64,000 bases of DNA from Streptomyces sp. NA04227 (GCF_013364195.1 NZ_CP054918.1:6871001-6935000), one strand, 5' to 3'; counted from the first letter of the stretch, positions 1 through 10,035 are shown. The notes: generated by a model not told the origin, from the sequence alone. Numbers and translations are program-made.

Positions 1-2
1 TG

Positions 3-965
3 ATGGCCTGGCCCACCCGGCACGACCTGTGGGGCCGCGTCCTGAGCACGTTGCAGGAGGAGCACGCGGCGGTGGCGCGCGCGATCGCCGCCTTCGAGCC
101 GGTGACCGTGGTCGCGCCGCCCGGACACGGGGAGAGCGCCCGGGCGCTGTGCGGTGACGGCGTCGAGATCCTCGAACTGCCCCTGGACGACTCGTGGTTC
201 CGGGACTCGGCACCCATCTTCACGCTCGGCCCCGACGGCACCCGGGCGGGCGTGGACTTCCGCTTCAACGCCTGGGGCGGCAAGCACCACCCCTACGACG
301 CCGACGACCGGATCAGTGCCCTGCTCCTGGACCACCTCGGCGACCCGGCCATCCGCTCCGAGATGATCCTGGAGGGCGGAGCGATCACGGTGGACGGCGA
401 GGGCACGCTGATCACCACCGAGCAGTGCCTGCTGCACCCCAACCGCAACCCGGGGATGAGCAGGGCGGAGATCGAGGCCGAACTCACGCTGCGGCTCGGC
501 GTCAGCAAGGTCATCTGGCTGCCGTACGGCGGTCTCCTGGACACCGAGACCGACGGGCACGTCGACGGAGTCTGCGCCTTCGTCGCCCCGGGCAAGGTCG
601 TGGTGCAGCTCCCGGACGATCCGGAGCACCCCGACCACGCCCGGATGCGGGCCAACAGGGCGGTCCTTGAGGCCAGTCGCGACGCGCGGGGCCGCGCCCT
701 GGAGATCGTCGACCTTCCGCAGAGTGCGTTCACCGAGGTGGACGGCAAGCCGGTGGAAGTGGGCTACCTCAACTTCTACCTGGCCAACGGCGGCGTCGTG
801 GTTCCCGTCGCCGGTCTGCCGCAGGACGACGAGGCCCTGGCCGTCATCGCGGCCGCCTGCCCGGACCGCAAGGTCGTCGGGGTCGTGGCCCGCACCCTCG
901 CGTACGGCGGAGGCGGCGTCCACTGCATCACCCAGCAGGTACCCGCCTCGGTGCTGCACGTCTAA
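3..965 (+). CDS. Agmatine deiminase family protein (5' truncated by window edge)
   Basis: Agmatine deiminase / peptidyl-arginine deiminase fold, expected to hydrolyse agmatine to N-carbamoylputrescine and ammonia in the cytoplasm. The family's conserved blocks are all present: WFRDSAP, FNAWGGK, EGGAITVDGEGT, HPNRNPG, ETDGHVDG and the C-terminal GGGGVHCITQQ, whose Cys (visible residue 308) is the expected nucleophile. The first visible Met lies in MAWP, which matches the internal WMAWP of the second deiminase in this window, so the true start is upstream of the window and roughly 20-40 residues are missing. It ends 83 bp before a Dpp-type transporter operon, so it is probably the first gene of that unit. 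Substrate could be agmatine or a related guanidino compound. Confidence 0.88.
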   Translation: MAWPTRHDLWGRVLSTLQEEHAAVARAIAAFEPVTVVAPPGHGESARALCGDGVEILELPLDDSWFRDSAPIFTLGPDGTRAGVDFRFNAWGGKHHPYDADDRISALLLDHLGDPAIRSEMILEGGAITVDGEGTLITTEQCLLHPNRNPGMSRAEIEAELTLRLGVSKVIWLPYGGLLDTETDGHVDGVCAFVAPGKVVVQLPDDPEHPDHARMRANRAVLEASRDARGRALEIVDLPQSAFTEVDGKPVEVGYLNFYLANGGVVVPVAGLPQDDEALAVIAAACPDRKVVGVVARTLAYGGGGVHCITQQVPASVLHV

Positions 966-1048
966 CCCGAGCCGCCCGCCTGCCCGCCGCCGGGCCCGCA
1001 AGGTCCCGGCGGCCCCCGCCCCCCGCCGTACGGAGAGGAACCGCGCCG

Positions 1049-2707
1049 ATGCCCACACCGCCGCCCCGGCCCACCGCACGCAGAACCAGAACCCACCACC
1101 GGCTCGCCCTGGTCTCCGCGGCCCTGGCCGCCGCCCTCCTTCTGGTCTCCGCCTGCGCGGGACCCCCACCAGGCGGCCCCAAGGGCGACTTCCGGCTGTC
1201 GAAGGGCACCCCGGCGGCGACGGGCGGGATCGACTCGTTCCGCTGGGCCCTGTACGCCGAACCCCCCACGCTCGACTGGGTCTCCGCCTTCGACTACCCG
1301 CAGAACATGATTCTCTCCAACGTCTGCGAGAGCCTGCTGCGGTGGACCCCGGACCTCAGGACGGCCCCGGGCCTGGCCCGCAAAGCCACCCACCCCGACC
1401 CGCTGACCTGGGTCTACGATCTGCGTCCCGGTGTGCGCTTCCACAGCGGCGGCGTACTGGACGCCGACGACGTGCTGTTCAGCCTCGGCCGCCAGCGCGA
1501 CCCCGACAGCGGATCCGCCTGGGCCGACGTCTTCCGGAACGTCGCCTCGCTCACCAAGACCGGCCCGCTCCAGGTCACCGTGAAACTGAAGCGCCCCGAC
1601 TCGCAGTTCCCCCAGTACATGGCGACCGCGGCCGGAGTCGTGGCCAGCGAATCCGCGGTGCGCGCCGCGGGACGGGACTACGGCACCTCGGGCGGCCTCG
1701 GCTGCACCGGCCCGTTCGCACTCGGCTCGTGGAGCAAGGGCCAGTCGGTCGAACTGCGGCGCTTCGACGGCTACTGGGGCAGCAGGGCCAAGTCCGCCAG
1801 GGCCGAGTTCGTGTTCCTCACCGACCCGTCGGCCCGTACCAAGGCGATGCTCAGCGGCGAGGTGGACGGCGGCTATCTGCTCCCCACCGAGAGCTACGCG
1901 GCCCTGCGCGCCAGCGGCATCGGCAGCCTCTACTTCGGCGAGGGCCTGAGCACCGTCAACGTGAACGTCACCAGCATGCGGGGCGCGCTCGGTGACGTCC
2001 GTGTCCGGCGCGCCCTGTCCCTGGCGCTGGACCGCCAGGGGTTCGTCGAGGCCGGGCTCGGCGGCGCGGGCAGCGTCACCGCCTCGCTCACCACCAGGGC
2101 GGCCTGGGCGAGCGCACCGGAGCGGACGCGGCGGGACGCCTTCGGCCAACTCCCTTCCACGGAACGGGACATCGAGAAGGCGAAGCTCCTCGTCGAGCAG
2201 GCGGGCGCGCGCGGCAAGAAGCTGACCGTGGCGACCAGCTCGATCGGTCTCGACGTGTCACTGCTGGCCACCGCCGTCCAGGACGCGGGCACCCGGATCG
2301 GACTCGACATCCGGCTCAAGACCATCGCCCCCAACGCCTTCACCGCGCTGTTTACCGATCCCGCTGCACGCAAGGGAATCGACATGTTCCCGGAGACGTA
2401 CTACCAGTCCATCACCGACCCCCTGGACCTGCTCGGCAACTTCCGCACCGGCGCCTCGCAGAACTACGCCGGGTACAGCAGCCCCGCGTACGACCGCCTG
2501 GTGGACAGGACGCGGGCCGCGCAGAAACCCGCCCAACGCATGGCCCTGGCGGCCGAGTTGCAGCAGAAGGCGGCCGACGAGGTGCTCTGGATACCGGTGG
2601 CCGAATGGCCCACGGCGGTCTTCCTGAACAAGCGGATCACCGGGGCGCCCACCACCATCTCCTACCTCTACTCCCCGTGGGCGGCCGCAGTGGGAGCGGC
2701 GACGTGA
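1049..2707 (+). CDS. Peptide/nickel-type ABC transporter substrate-binding lipoprotein
   Basis: Extracellular solute receptor of the SBP_bac_5 (DppA/OppA) family, 552 aa. The N-terminus has Arg residues, a hydrophobic stretch and a lipobox LVSAC with Cys36, so the mature protein should be a membrane-anchored lipoprotein. Family landmarks include the YAEPPTLDW segment and the TWVYDLRPGVRFHSG strand near residues 115-135. ATG at 1049 is preceded by a GAGAGGAA ribosome site. Its stop overlaps the next gene's GTG (GTGA), showing translational coupling with the permease. Ligand is not predictable from sequence; flanking agmatine deiminases suggest a guanidino compound or arginine-containing peptide, which is inference. 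Confidence 0.9.
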   Translation: MPTPPPRPTARRTRTHHRLALVSAALAAALLLVSACAGPPPGGPKGDFRLSKGTPAATGGIDSFRWALYAEPPTLDWVSAFDYPQNMILSNVCESLLRWTPDLRTAPGLARKATHPDPLTWVYDLRPGVRFHSGGVLDADDVLFSLGRQRDPDSGSAWADVFRNVASLTKTGPLQVTVKLKRPDSQFPQYMATAAGVVASESAVRAAGRDYGTSGGLGCTGPFALGSWSKGQSVELRRFDGYWGSRAKSARAEFVFLTDPSARTKAMLSGEVDGGYLLPTESYAALRASGIGSLYFGEGLSTVNVNVTSMRGALGDVRVRRALSLALDRQGFVEAGLGGAGSVTASLTTRAAWASAPERTRRDAFGQLPSTERDIEKAKLLVEQAGARGKKLTVATSSIGLDVSLLATAVQDAGTRIGLDIRLKTIAPNAFTALFTDPAARKGIDMFPETYYQSITDPLDLLGNFRTGASQNYAGYSSPAYDRLVDRTRAAQKPAQRMALAAELQQKAADEVLWIPVAEWPTAVFLNKRITGAPTTISYLYSPWAAAVGAAT

Positions 2708-3663
2708 ACTTCCTCAGATTCGCCGCCCGGCGACTGGCCGAAATGCTTGCCACCCTGCTCGGCGCCTCGTTCGTCATCTTCGGCGCGATGTACCTGGCGC
2801 CGGGCAGCCCGGCGAGCTTTCTGCTCTCCGGCAAGTCCAGTTCGCCCGCCGCCCTGGAGGCGGTCAGGGAGCAGTACCGTCTCGACGAGCCGTTCGCGAC
2901 GCGCTACCTGCACTGGCTCTCCGGTGTCGCGCAGGGCGACTTCGGCCGGTCGCTGACCTATCGCACCGACGTCTCCCGCCTCCTGGCCGACCGCCTGCCC
3001 AGCACCCTGCTGCTCGTCGGGATGGCGCTGACGCTGGTCCTGGTCGCAGGACTCGCCCTGGGGCGCCTCGCCGCCGTGCGCGGAGGCACCGTCGACGCGA
3101 CCGTCCTGGTCACCACCACCCTCGCCGCGGGAACCCCGTCCTTCGTCGCCGCGGTCATGCTCCAGGGCCTGTTCGCGGTCCGGCTGGGCTGGTTCCCGGC
3201 GGGCGGCACCGGCGAAGGGCTCGTGGACATGCTCTGGCATCTGACGCTGCCCGCGGTGGCGCTCGCCCTGTACCTGATCGGCATGCTCGCCCGGGTCACC
3301 CGCAGCGCGATGCTCGACGTCCTCGGTCAGGAGCACGTCACCGTGGCCCTCAGCCGCGGCGTGCCGCGTGGCAAGGCCGTCGGACGCCATGTGTTCCGCA
3401 ATGCCCTGGGCACCGTGCTCACCACCGTCGGGCTGATCGTCGCCACCCTGCTGGTGTGCACCGTCCTGGTGGAGTCGGCCTTCGGCGTCGGCGGCATCGG
3501 CCAGCTTCTCGAACTGTCCATCACCACCAGGGACTTCCCCACCGTGCAGGCCATCTCGCTGACCATGGTCGCGCTCTTCATGGCGGTCAATCTCCTCGTC
3601 GACCTGATCCATCCACTGATCGACCCCCGTGTCGGACCCGGCAGCGGGAGGCCCGCCGTATGA
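2704..3663 (+). CDS. ABC transporter permease, DppB/OppB type
   Basis: Inner-membrane permease of the peptide/nickel importer family, 319 aa. It starts with NFLRFAARRLAEML and a first hydrophobic helix ending in MYLAPGSPA, then the typical DEPFATRYLHWLSGVAQGDFGRSL block. Near residues 205-245 is the cytoplasmic coupling region (LARVTRSAMLDVLGQEHV). An open frame extends upstream to 2605, but GTG at 2704 is chosen because it overlaps the lipoprotein stop as GTGA and places the start directly before the first helix. It pairs with the following permease. Confidence 0.9.
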   Translation: MNFLRFAARRLAEMLATLLGASFVIFGAMYLAPGSPASFLLSGKSSSPAALEAVREQYRLDEPFATRYLHWLSGVAQGDFGRSLTYRTDVSRLLADRLPSTLLLVGMALTLVLVAGLALGRLAAVRGGTVDATVLVTTTLAAGTPSFVAAVMLQGLFAVRLGWFPAGGTGEGLVDMLWHLTLPAVALALYLIGMLARVTRSAMLDVLGQEHVTVALSRGVPRGKAVGRHVFRNALGTVLTTVGLIVATLLVCTVLVESAFGVGGIGQLLELSITTRDFPTVQAISLTMVALFMAVNLLVDLIHPLIDPRVGPGSGRPAV

Positions 3664-4517
3664 CCACCACCGCCCTGTTGCGCAGACCCGGTCTCACCCG
3701 AATCCGCACCGCCCGCGCACCCCTGTTCGTGCTCAGCCTGGGGTTCGCCGCCCTGGTCGTCCTGGCGGCGCTGCTCGCACCCTGGCTGGCACCGGCCGAC
3801 GCCAACGCCGTCGACCTCGGCAACGCCCTCGCCGGACCATCCGCCGCCCATCCGTTCGGCGTCGACGCCTCCGGCCGTGACACCCTCTCCCGGCTGCTCC
3901 TGGGGGCGCGGACCTCGCTGCTCGGGCCGCTCGGCGTGGTGGTCTTCTCCACCGTGGCGGGCGTCGCGATCGGCGCCACCGCCGCCTGGAACGGGGGCTG
4001 GGCCGACTCGGCGCTGTCCCGCTGCACCGAGGTGATCTTCGCCTTCCCCGGGATGCTCCTGGCGATCCTCATCGTCGCCGTGTACGGCGAGGGCCTCCTC
4101 GCCCCGGTCCTCGCACTCGCCGTCGCCTATCTGCCCTACGTCAGCCGGCTGACCCGCTCCCTGGTGGCGGCCGAACGCCAACGCCCTTACGTCAGTGCCC
4201 TGTTGGTGCAGGGACACAGCGGTTTCCAGGTCTGTCTACGGCATGTGCTGCCCAATGTCGCGCCGGTCGTCCTGGCCCAGTCCACCATCAACTTCGGCTA
4301 CGCCCTGATCGATCTGGCCGGTCTCTCCTTCCTCGGCCTCGGCGTTCCGGCCCTCACCCCGGACTGGGGCCGGATGGTCTACGACGGCCAGAGCGCGGTA
4401 CAGCAGGGCTACCCGCTCGCGGCGATCCTGCCGTGCGCCGCCCTCGTCCTGACCGTGGTCGCGTTCAACATCGTCGGCGAACGCTGGGCCGACCACGTAG
4501 CGGGGAGGAACCGGTGA
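3660..4517 (+). CDS. ABC transporter permease, DppC/OppC type
   Basis: Second membrane subunit of the importer, 285 aa. After a short cytoplasmic N-terminus it has a hydrophobic helix and the DppC hallmark HPFGVDASGRDTLSRLLLGARTS, then further helices and the coupling segment with RHVLPNVAPVVLAQ. ATG at 3660 overlaps the previous stop (ATGA), so the in-frame upstream extension to 3456 is not used. Length and order match DppC subunits. Confidence 0.9.
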   Translation: MTTTALLRRPGLTRIRTARAPLFVLSLGFAALVVLAALLAPWLAPADANAVDLGNALAGPSAAHPFGVDASGRDTLSRLLLGARTSLLGPLGVVVFSTVAGVAIGATAAWNGGWADSALSRCTEVIFAFPGMLLAILIVAVYGEGLLAPVLALAVAYLPYVSRLTRSLVAAERQRPYVSALLVQGHSGFQVCLRHVLPNVAPVVLAQSTINFGYALIDLAGLSFLGLGVPALTPDWGRMVYDGQSAVQQGYPLAAILPCAALVLTVVAFNIVGERWADHVAGRNR

Positions 4518-5507
4518 GCATTCTCGCCCTGCACGATCTGCGGCTACGGCTGCCGCGTACCGCCCGTCCCGTACTCGACGGCGTCGACCTCACCATAGGA
4601 CCCGGCGAAACCGTCGCCCTGGTGGGCGAGTCCGGCTCCGGCAAGAGCCTCACCTCGCGCAGCGTCCTGCGTCTGCTGCCCCCGGGGGCAGCTGCCGAGG
4701 GGCGCGTGGAGGTGGCCGGTGACGACGTCCTCACCATGACCGCCGCACAACTGCGCCTGCTGCGCACCAGCACGGTGTCCATGATCTTCCAGGACCCCCG
4801 TGCCGCCATGAACCCCCTGCGCCGTACCGGCGACTTCCTGACCGAGAGCCTGCGCCTGAACACCGGGATGCCCGCGGCCCGTGCCACCGAACGCGCCGCC
4901 GAGATGCTCGACGCGGTCGGGCTCGACGCCGCCGTACTGCGCCGCTATCCCGGCGAGTTGTCCGGCGGCATGCTCCAACGCGTCATGATCGCCGCCGCGT
5001 TGATGGGGGAGCCCGCCCTGCTCCTGGCCGACGAGGCCACCACCGCCCTCGACGTCAGCACCCAGGCCGAGGTGGTGGCCCTGCTCGAGGACCTGCGGCA
5101 GCGCTTCGGCACCGGACTGCTCTTCGTCACCCACGACCTCGGGCTCGCCGCGGCCATCAGCGACCGGGTGTACGTCATGTACGCGGGCCGGATCGTCGAG
5201 ACCGGCCCCGCGGCGACCGTGTTCGAGACACCCCGCCACCCCTATACGGCCGCCCTGCTCGCCGCCACGCCCCGGCTCACCGGGGCACCCGGCCGACTGG
5301 CCGCGATCGAGGGCCAACCTCCGGATCTGCGCCAGGAGTTGAAGGGGTGCGCGTTCGCACCCCGGTGCGCGTACGCGAGCGGTCTGTGCGCCGAGAAGAC
5401 GCCCGCCGTCCGCGATGCGGCGGGGATCTTCGCATCCGACGGGGACGGTGCCGACGCGCATCTGGTCGCCTGCCACCACAGCGAGAGCCTTGAAGGGAGC
5501 ACCGTTC

Positions 5508-5515
<8 letters not shown>
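4514..5515 (+). CDS. ABC transporter ATP-binding protein, DppD/OppD type
   Basis: Cytoplasmic ATPase of the importer, 333 aa. Walker A is GESGSGKS near residue 38, the signature is LSGGMLQRV and Walker B is LLLADEATTALD, followed by the H-loop THDLGLA. The C-terminal oligopeptide-transporter extension is present with the GCAFAPRCAYA cysteine cluster typical of DppD. GTG at 4514 overlaps the permease stop and follows a GGGGAGG ribosome site; the longer frame from 4433 lacks homology. Part of the five-gene importer operon. Confidence 0.9.
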
Positions 5516-6377
<862 letters not shown>

Positions 6378-6493
6378 CCGTCGGCCCACCCGGTACCACG
6401 CATCTCGCACCACGCACAGCGAACGGCCCCCCACCCGGACCACCGGTGTCATCAGGACCACCGGGATCTCGTACGACTGATCGGAGAGCTGAG

Positions 6494-7654
6494 ATGAACT
6501 CCCCCCGCACTCCCCGCACTTCGGGCGCTCCACGACTCGGCAGGCGCGGCTTCCTCGCGCTGACAGGGCTGACGGCAGCCGGTGCCGCCGTGACCGTGGC
6601 CGGAAGGGAACGCGCGCACGGCACGCCCCCGCGCACGTCCGCCCGCGCGGGTTTCGCGGTGCCGCTCGACACGGTCCCGCACACCCGCACCTGGATGGCC
6701 TGGCCCGACAGCAGCGCCATCTGGGGTCCCCAACTGGGCGGAGTGCAGGCGGACATCGCCCTCATCGCCCGGACCGTCGCCGCGTACGAACCCGTCACGA
6801 TGTGCGCCAACCCCGACGCGGCGGCAAAGGCGCGCGAGGCCTGCGGTTCCGAGGTGACGGTGATCGACTCGATTCCGGTGGACGACTGCTGGATGCGCGA
6901 CAGCGGCCCCGTCTTCCGTACCGACGGATCCGGCGGGCTCGACACCGTCGGCCTGAGCTTCAACGGCTGGGGCGACAAGCAGACGCATGCGCGCGACGCC
7001 CTGGTCGCGGAGCGGATCGCGGCCGAGGTGGGGGTGCCCTTCACCCTGGCCGATTTCGTCGGCGAGGGCGGCGCCGTGGAGACGGACGGCAGGGGCACGC
7101 TCATGGCCACCAGGAGCAGCCTCGTCAACCCCAACCGCAACCCCGATCTGACGGAGCAGCAGATAGCGGACGCCATGTGCGAGGCCTTCGGGGCGACCCA
7201 GGTGATCTGGTTCGACGGCATCAGCGGCGAGGACATCACCGACGACCACGTGGACGCCACTTCCCGCTTCCTCGCCCCGGCCGAGGGCCTCGTCCAACTG
7301 CCGCTCGACTCCGAGACCGGCCCCTGGCCCGAGGACGCGCGTGAGCAGTACCGGATCCTGTCCGCCGCGTCCGGCGCCGGGGGAGAGCGCATCACTGTCA
7401 CCCGGCTCCAGGGCCCGGACTACGACCTCATCCGCTCCAAGGACCCCGACTTCCTTGGCTCGTACGCGAATTACTACGTGTGCAACGGTGCGGTGATCTC
7501 GGCCCAGTTCGGCGACGAGCGTGCCGACGCGGCGGCCAAGGACACACTCCAGCGGCTCTTCCCCGACCGCGTCGTCGAGCAGCTGAACATCGACCATCTG
7601 GGCGCCGGTGGCGGAGGCATCCACTGCGTGACCCAGCAGGAACCCAAGCCGTAG
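6494..7654 (+). CDS. Tat-exported agmatine deiminase family protein
   Basis: Agmatine/arginine deiminase-fold enzyme of 386 aa with a twin-arginine signal: LGRRGFLALTGLTAAGAA near residues 15-32. The catalytic domain carries WMAWP, WMRDSGP, FNGWGDK, EGGAVETDG, NPNRNP, TDDHVDA and GGGGIHCVTQQ with the expected nucleophile Cys378. ATG at 6494 follows GGAGAGCTGAG. It lies 116 bp after the transporter operon in the same direction and before a strong terminator, so it probably belongs to the same unit. Export of an agmatine deiminase is unusual, since the family is normally cytoplasmic. It may deiminate external agmatine or a guanidino substrate before uptake; that role is inference. Confidence 0.88.
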   Translation: MNSPRTPRTSGAPRLGRRGFLALTGLTAAGAAVTVAGRERAHGTPPRTSARAGFAVPLDTVPHTRTWMAWPDSSAIWGPQLGGVQADIALIARTVAAYEPVTMCANPDAAAKAREACGSEVTVIDSIPVDDCWMRDSGPVFRTDGSGGLDTVGLSFNGWGDKQTHARDALVAERIAAEVGVPFTLADFVGEGGAVETDGRGTLMATRSSLVNPNRNPDLTEQQIADAMCEAFGATQVIWFDGISGEDITDDHVDATSRFLAPAEGLVQLPLDSETGPWPEDAREQYRILSAASGAGGERITVTRLQGPDYDLIRSKDPDFLGSYANYYVCNGAVISAQFGDERADAAAKDTLQRLFPDRVVEQLNIDHLGAGGGGIHCVTQQEPKP

Positions 7655-7680
7655 GCACCGGGCCGCTCCGCACGCGGCAC

Positions 7681-7709
7681 GGGCGTGACCGTCCTCGGCG
7701 GTCACGCCC
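7681..7709 (+). terminator. Strong hairpin terminator after the deiminase/transporter operon
   Basis: Perfect 11-bp stem GGGCGTGACCG / CGGTCACGCCC with a 7-nt loop, 26 bp after the exported deiminase stop. There is no U-tract, as is common in Streptomyces. Confidence 0.75.
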
Positions 7710-7734
7710 GTGACACCGCCGGAGCGTCCAACCG

Positions 7735-7750
7735 GACTAAAGTTTCAGTC
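7735..7750. promoter_or_regulatory. Imperfect palindrome, candidate TetR operator
   Basis: GACTAAAGTTTCAGTC is a near-symmetric 16-mer (GACT and AGTC arms, AA/TT core) in an AT-richer patch 41 bp before the TetR gene. The position suits an autoregulatory operator. Binding is not demonstrated. Confidence 0.5.
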
Positions 7751-7790
7751 AACACACAACAGTTCTGTACGAAAGGTTGAGGGCGGACGC

Positions 7791-8381
7791 ATGGCTTCCC
7801 GCAGCACCCAGATCCTGGAGGCGGCCGCACGACTGGTCGCCCGGCGTGGCGTCCGCGGCCTGCGCGTCGAGGAACTCGCCGCCGAGGCGGGTGTGTCCAC
7901 CGGACTGATCTACTACCACTTCAAGGATCGCACCGGCATCCTGCGCCAGACACTGGTCTTCATCAACGACCGTGCCGCGCGCTACACCCAGGACCTGGCC
8001 CTCGACGCCGCACCGCTTGACCCCCACGAGGAACTGGAACAGGCCCTGCTCCTCGAACTCCAGGACACCCCCGAGGTCAGGGAGAACAGCTCCGCCTGGG
8101 GCGAGCTGCGGGCCAGCGCGGTCTTCGAGCCGGTACTGCGCGAGGACCTCGCACGGGCAACCCTCGTCTGGGTACAGGAGATCGCCTCACTGCTCGGCAA
8201 GATCCACCCCACCGCCTCGCCCGCCGTCCTGGCCACCGCCGCGGAACGGCTCACCGCCCTGGTGGAGGGCCTCAGCATGCGCTGGCTCAGTGGGGGCCTG
8301 ACGACCGACCACGCACGCACCCTGGTGACGGACGCCGTCGCGACCGAACTGCTGCGGCTGGCGGGGGCTCGGAACTCCTGA
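7791..8381 (+). CDS. TetR/AcrR family regulator
   Basis: 196-aa repressor-type protein. The N-terminal HTH covers about residues 8-55, with EELAAEAGVSTGLIYYHFKDR as recognition region; the remainder is an all-helical ligand domain. The frame is open upstream to 7710 but ATG at 7791 follows a GGGCGG site and fits TetR N-termini (SRSTQILEAA). It is separated from the deiminase/transporter operon by a terminator and has its own palindrome upstream. Control of the preceding operon is plausible but inferred only from adjacency. Confidence 0.85.
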   Translation: MASRSTQILEAAARLVARRGVRGLRVEELAAEAGVSTGLIYYHFKDRTGILRQTLVFINDRAARYTQDLALDAAPLDPHEELEQALLLELQDTPEVRENSSAWGELRASAVFEPVLREDLARATLVWVQEIASLLGKIHPTASPAVLATAAERLTALVEGLSMRWLSGGLTTDHARTLVTDAVATELLRLAGARNS

Positions 8382-8487
8382 CTCTTCAGGCACGCCCCCG
8401 GACCCGTCGGCCACCTCCCAGACCGCGTCGACTACGTCCCGGGCCCCCCGGCGTCCGACCGCACCCCGGTCCTGGCGTCGGGGGCCG

Positions 8488-9795
8488 TCAGCCGCAGAAC
8501 TCCGCCTCCAGCACCGCGTCTTCCGTGGCCTGGCTGCCCCAGTCGCCGTTTCGGTTGAGGGCCAGCACATGGCGGCCGTCGCGGGCGGCGGCCACCCGCG
8601 ACAGGGAACCGGGCACCTGACCGCCGTGGCCCCAGACGGTCACGCCGCAGGAGAGCGTGTCCGACCGGATGCCCAGCCCGTAGAAGGCGGTGGCACCGGC
8701 ATCGGTCCGCGCCCGGCGGGAGGTGCCCTCCTCCTCGACGATGGGCACGCCGGTCAGCATCTCCCGCAGCTGAGGGCGGGGGAGGAGCTTCCCTCGGAGC
8801 AGGGCGCCGTAGAAGCGGTTGAGGTCATGGGCGTTGGAGATGATCCGCCCGGCGGCACCGGCGACCGAGGGGTTGAACTCCGTGACGTCGTGCACGGGTG
8901 CGTTCGGGTCGTCGTCGTAGAGCTTCGAGTAGTGCCGGCCGTGCGGGTGCGGCACCGCGGAGGAGGAGCCGGGCACGGTGGTGGACCGGAGTTTCAGCGG
9001 CCCGATGATCCGCCGCCGGACCTGCTCGGCGTAGGAGTCACCGGTGGCCTGCTCGATGACCATCCCGGCGAGGATGTAGTTGGTGTCGGAGTACGCCCAG
9101 CCCGTGCCGGGCGCGAACAGCGGTGGATGGGACAGGCCGATCCGCACCAACTCGTGCGGGGTGGCACCGTCGTAGCGGTGGACGAGGAAGGACTCGCCGG
9201 TGAACCGGCCGAGGAATCCCTCGTCGCGGTTGTAGTTGAAGATTCCGCTGGTGTGGTTGAGCAGTTGGCGCAGGGTGATCTTCCGGCCGTCGTTGCCGTT
9301 GCCCCGCACGAGCCCCGGCAGCCAGTCCTCGACGGTGTCGTCGAGCGAGAGGACGCCCTGTGCGTCGAGTTGCAGCAGCACCGTGGCGGTGAACGTCTTG
9401 GTGACGCTGCCCACCCGGAAACGGTCGGCGGGCCGACGCCGTTCGCCCGTGCCGAGGTCCGCCACCCCCGCGTTCCCCGACCACCGCTCGCGATCCTCGC
9501 GCACGGCGGCGAGCGCGCCGGGCGTGCCCTCGGCGACAATGGCGTTCAGCGCCGCCCGAGTTGGGGCGTGCCGCCCGTGCGGGCCCCCGGACCGGTCGGC
9601 CGCGTCATCGGCGGTGGCCGGCACCGCCGCCACGGCGCCGACCGCCAACAGCGCGCCCACGGACGCCAGTACGGCGAGCCGACGTCCCGCGCCGCCCCGT
9701 TTGGCGGCGCGTGCTTTCCGCCTTGACGCGTGCCTGGGATCAGTCGTGGGATCAGTCGCGAGATCGGTCATCGGATCGGTCATCGGATCGGTCAT
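8488..9795 (-). CDS. Secreted serine hydrolase, beta-lactamase/DD-peptidase family
   Basis: 435-aa class C beta-lactamase-like serine hydrolase (D-alanyl-D-alanine carboxypeptidase or esterase type). After a Lys/Arg-rich stretch a hydrophobic segment near residues 40-60 ends AVPATA, a likely signal peptide. Active-site motifs are SVTK (Ser130, Lys133), the YSDTN block and HGGQVPGS near the C-terminus. The start is ambiguous: three consecutive 12-bp repeat units each give an in-frame ATG (9795, 9783, 9771); the outermost follows a G-rich ribosome site. The N-terminal extension of Thr-Asp-Pro repeats precedes the signal peptide and is unusual. Convergent with the TetR gene. Confidence 0.88.
   Translation of the reverse strand: MTDPMTDPMTDLATDPTTDPRHASRRKARAAKRGGAGRRLAVLASVGALLAVGAVAAVPATADDAADRSGGPHGRHAPTRAALNAIVAEGTPGALAAVREDRERWSGNAGVADLGTGERRRPADRFRVGSVTKTFTATVLLQLDAQGVLSLDDTVEDWLPGLVRGNGNDGRKITLRQLLNHTSGIFNYNRDEGFLGRFTGESFLVHRYDGATPHELVRIGLSHPPLFAPGTGWAYSDTNYILAGMVIEQATGDSYAEQVRRRIIGPLKLRSTTVPGSSSAVPHPHGRHYSKLYDDDPNAPVHDVTEFNPSVAGAAGRIISNAHDLNRFYGALLRGKLLPRPQLREMLTGVPIVEEEGTSRRARTDAGATAFYGLGIRSDTLSCGVTVWGHGGQVPGSLSRVAAARDGRHVLALNRNGDWGSQATEDAVLEAEFCG
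9736..9795 (-). repeat. 12-bp tandem repeat at the start of the serine hydrolase
   Basis: Five exact-length 12-bp units (plus-strand forms GGGATCAGTCGT to CGGATCGGTCAT), the last two identical. On the coding strand they encode five Thr-Asp-Pro type units, and the first three contain in-frame ATGs. Confidence 0.9.
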
Positions 9796-9983
9796 TGATG
9801 TTCATTCCCCCCCCCGGGTCCTCGGCCACGCGGCGGTCCCCGCGCTCCTGTGGTCTCAGTGAACCGGGATCATCTGCCGACGACGTCGGGGATCGCCCCG
9901 GAACGCCCCCGAGGCGTGCCCGGAGCCTTCCCCGAGATCGGTGCGCGGTTGAGTCGCGGTCGGCCGAACTTCGTTGCCCTGGC

Positions 9984-10035
9984 GTCGAGTTGCTTAGTCG
10001 AGTTGCTCAGACGAGATGCCCAATCGAGTTGCTCA
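9984..10035. repeat. 13-bp tandem repeat over the stop of the HTH/cyclase-like gene
   Basis: Four consecutive 13-bp units: GTCGAGTTGCTTA, GTCGAGTTGCTCA, GACGAGATGCCCA, ATCGAGTTGCTCA. The last unit contains the reverse complement of the downstream gene's TGA stop, so the array looks like repeated duplication of that gene's 3' end. 13 is not a multiple of three. Confidence 0.85.

Noticed and set aside
8382..8487. Possible terminator between TetR and serine hydrolase genes
   Set aside because: GC-rich with partial complementarity but no stem better than expected by chance.
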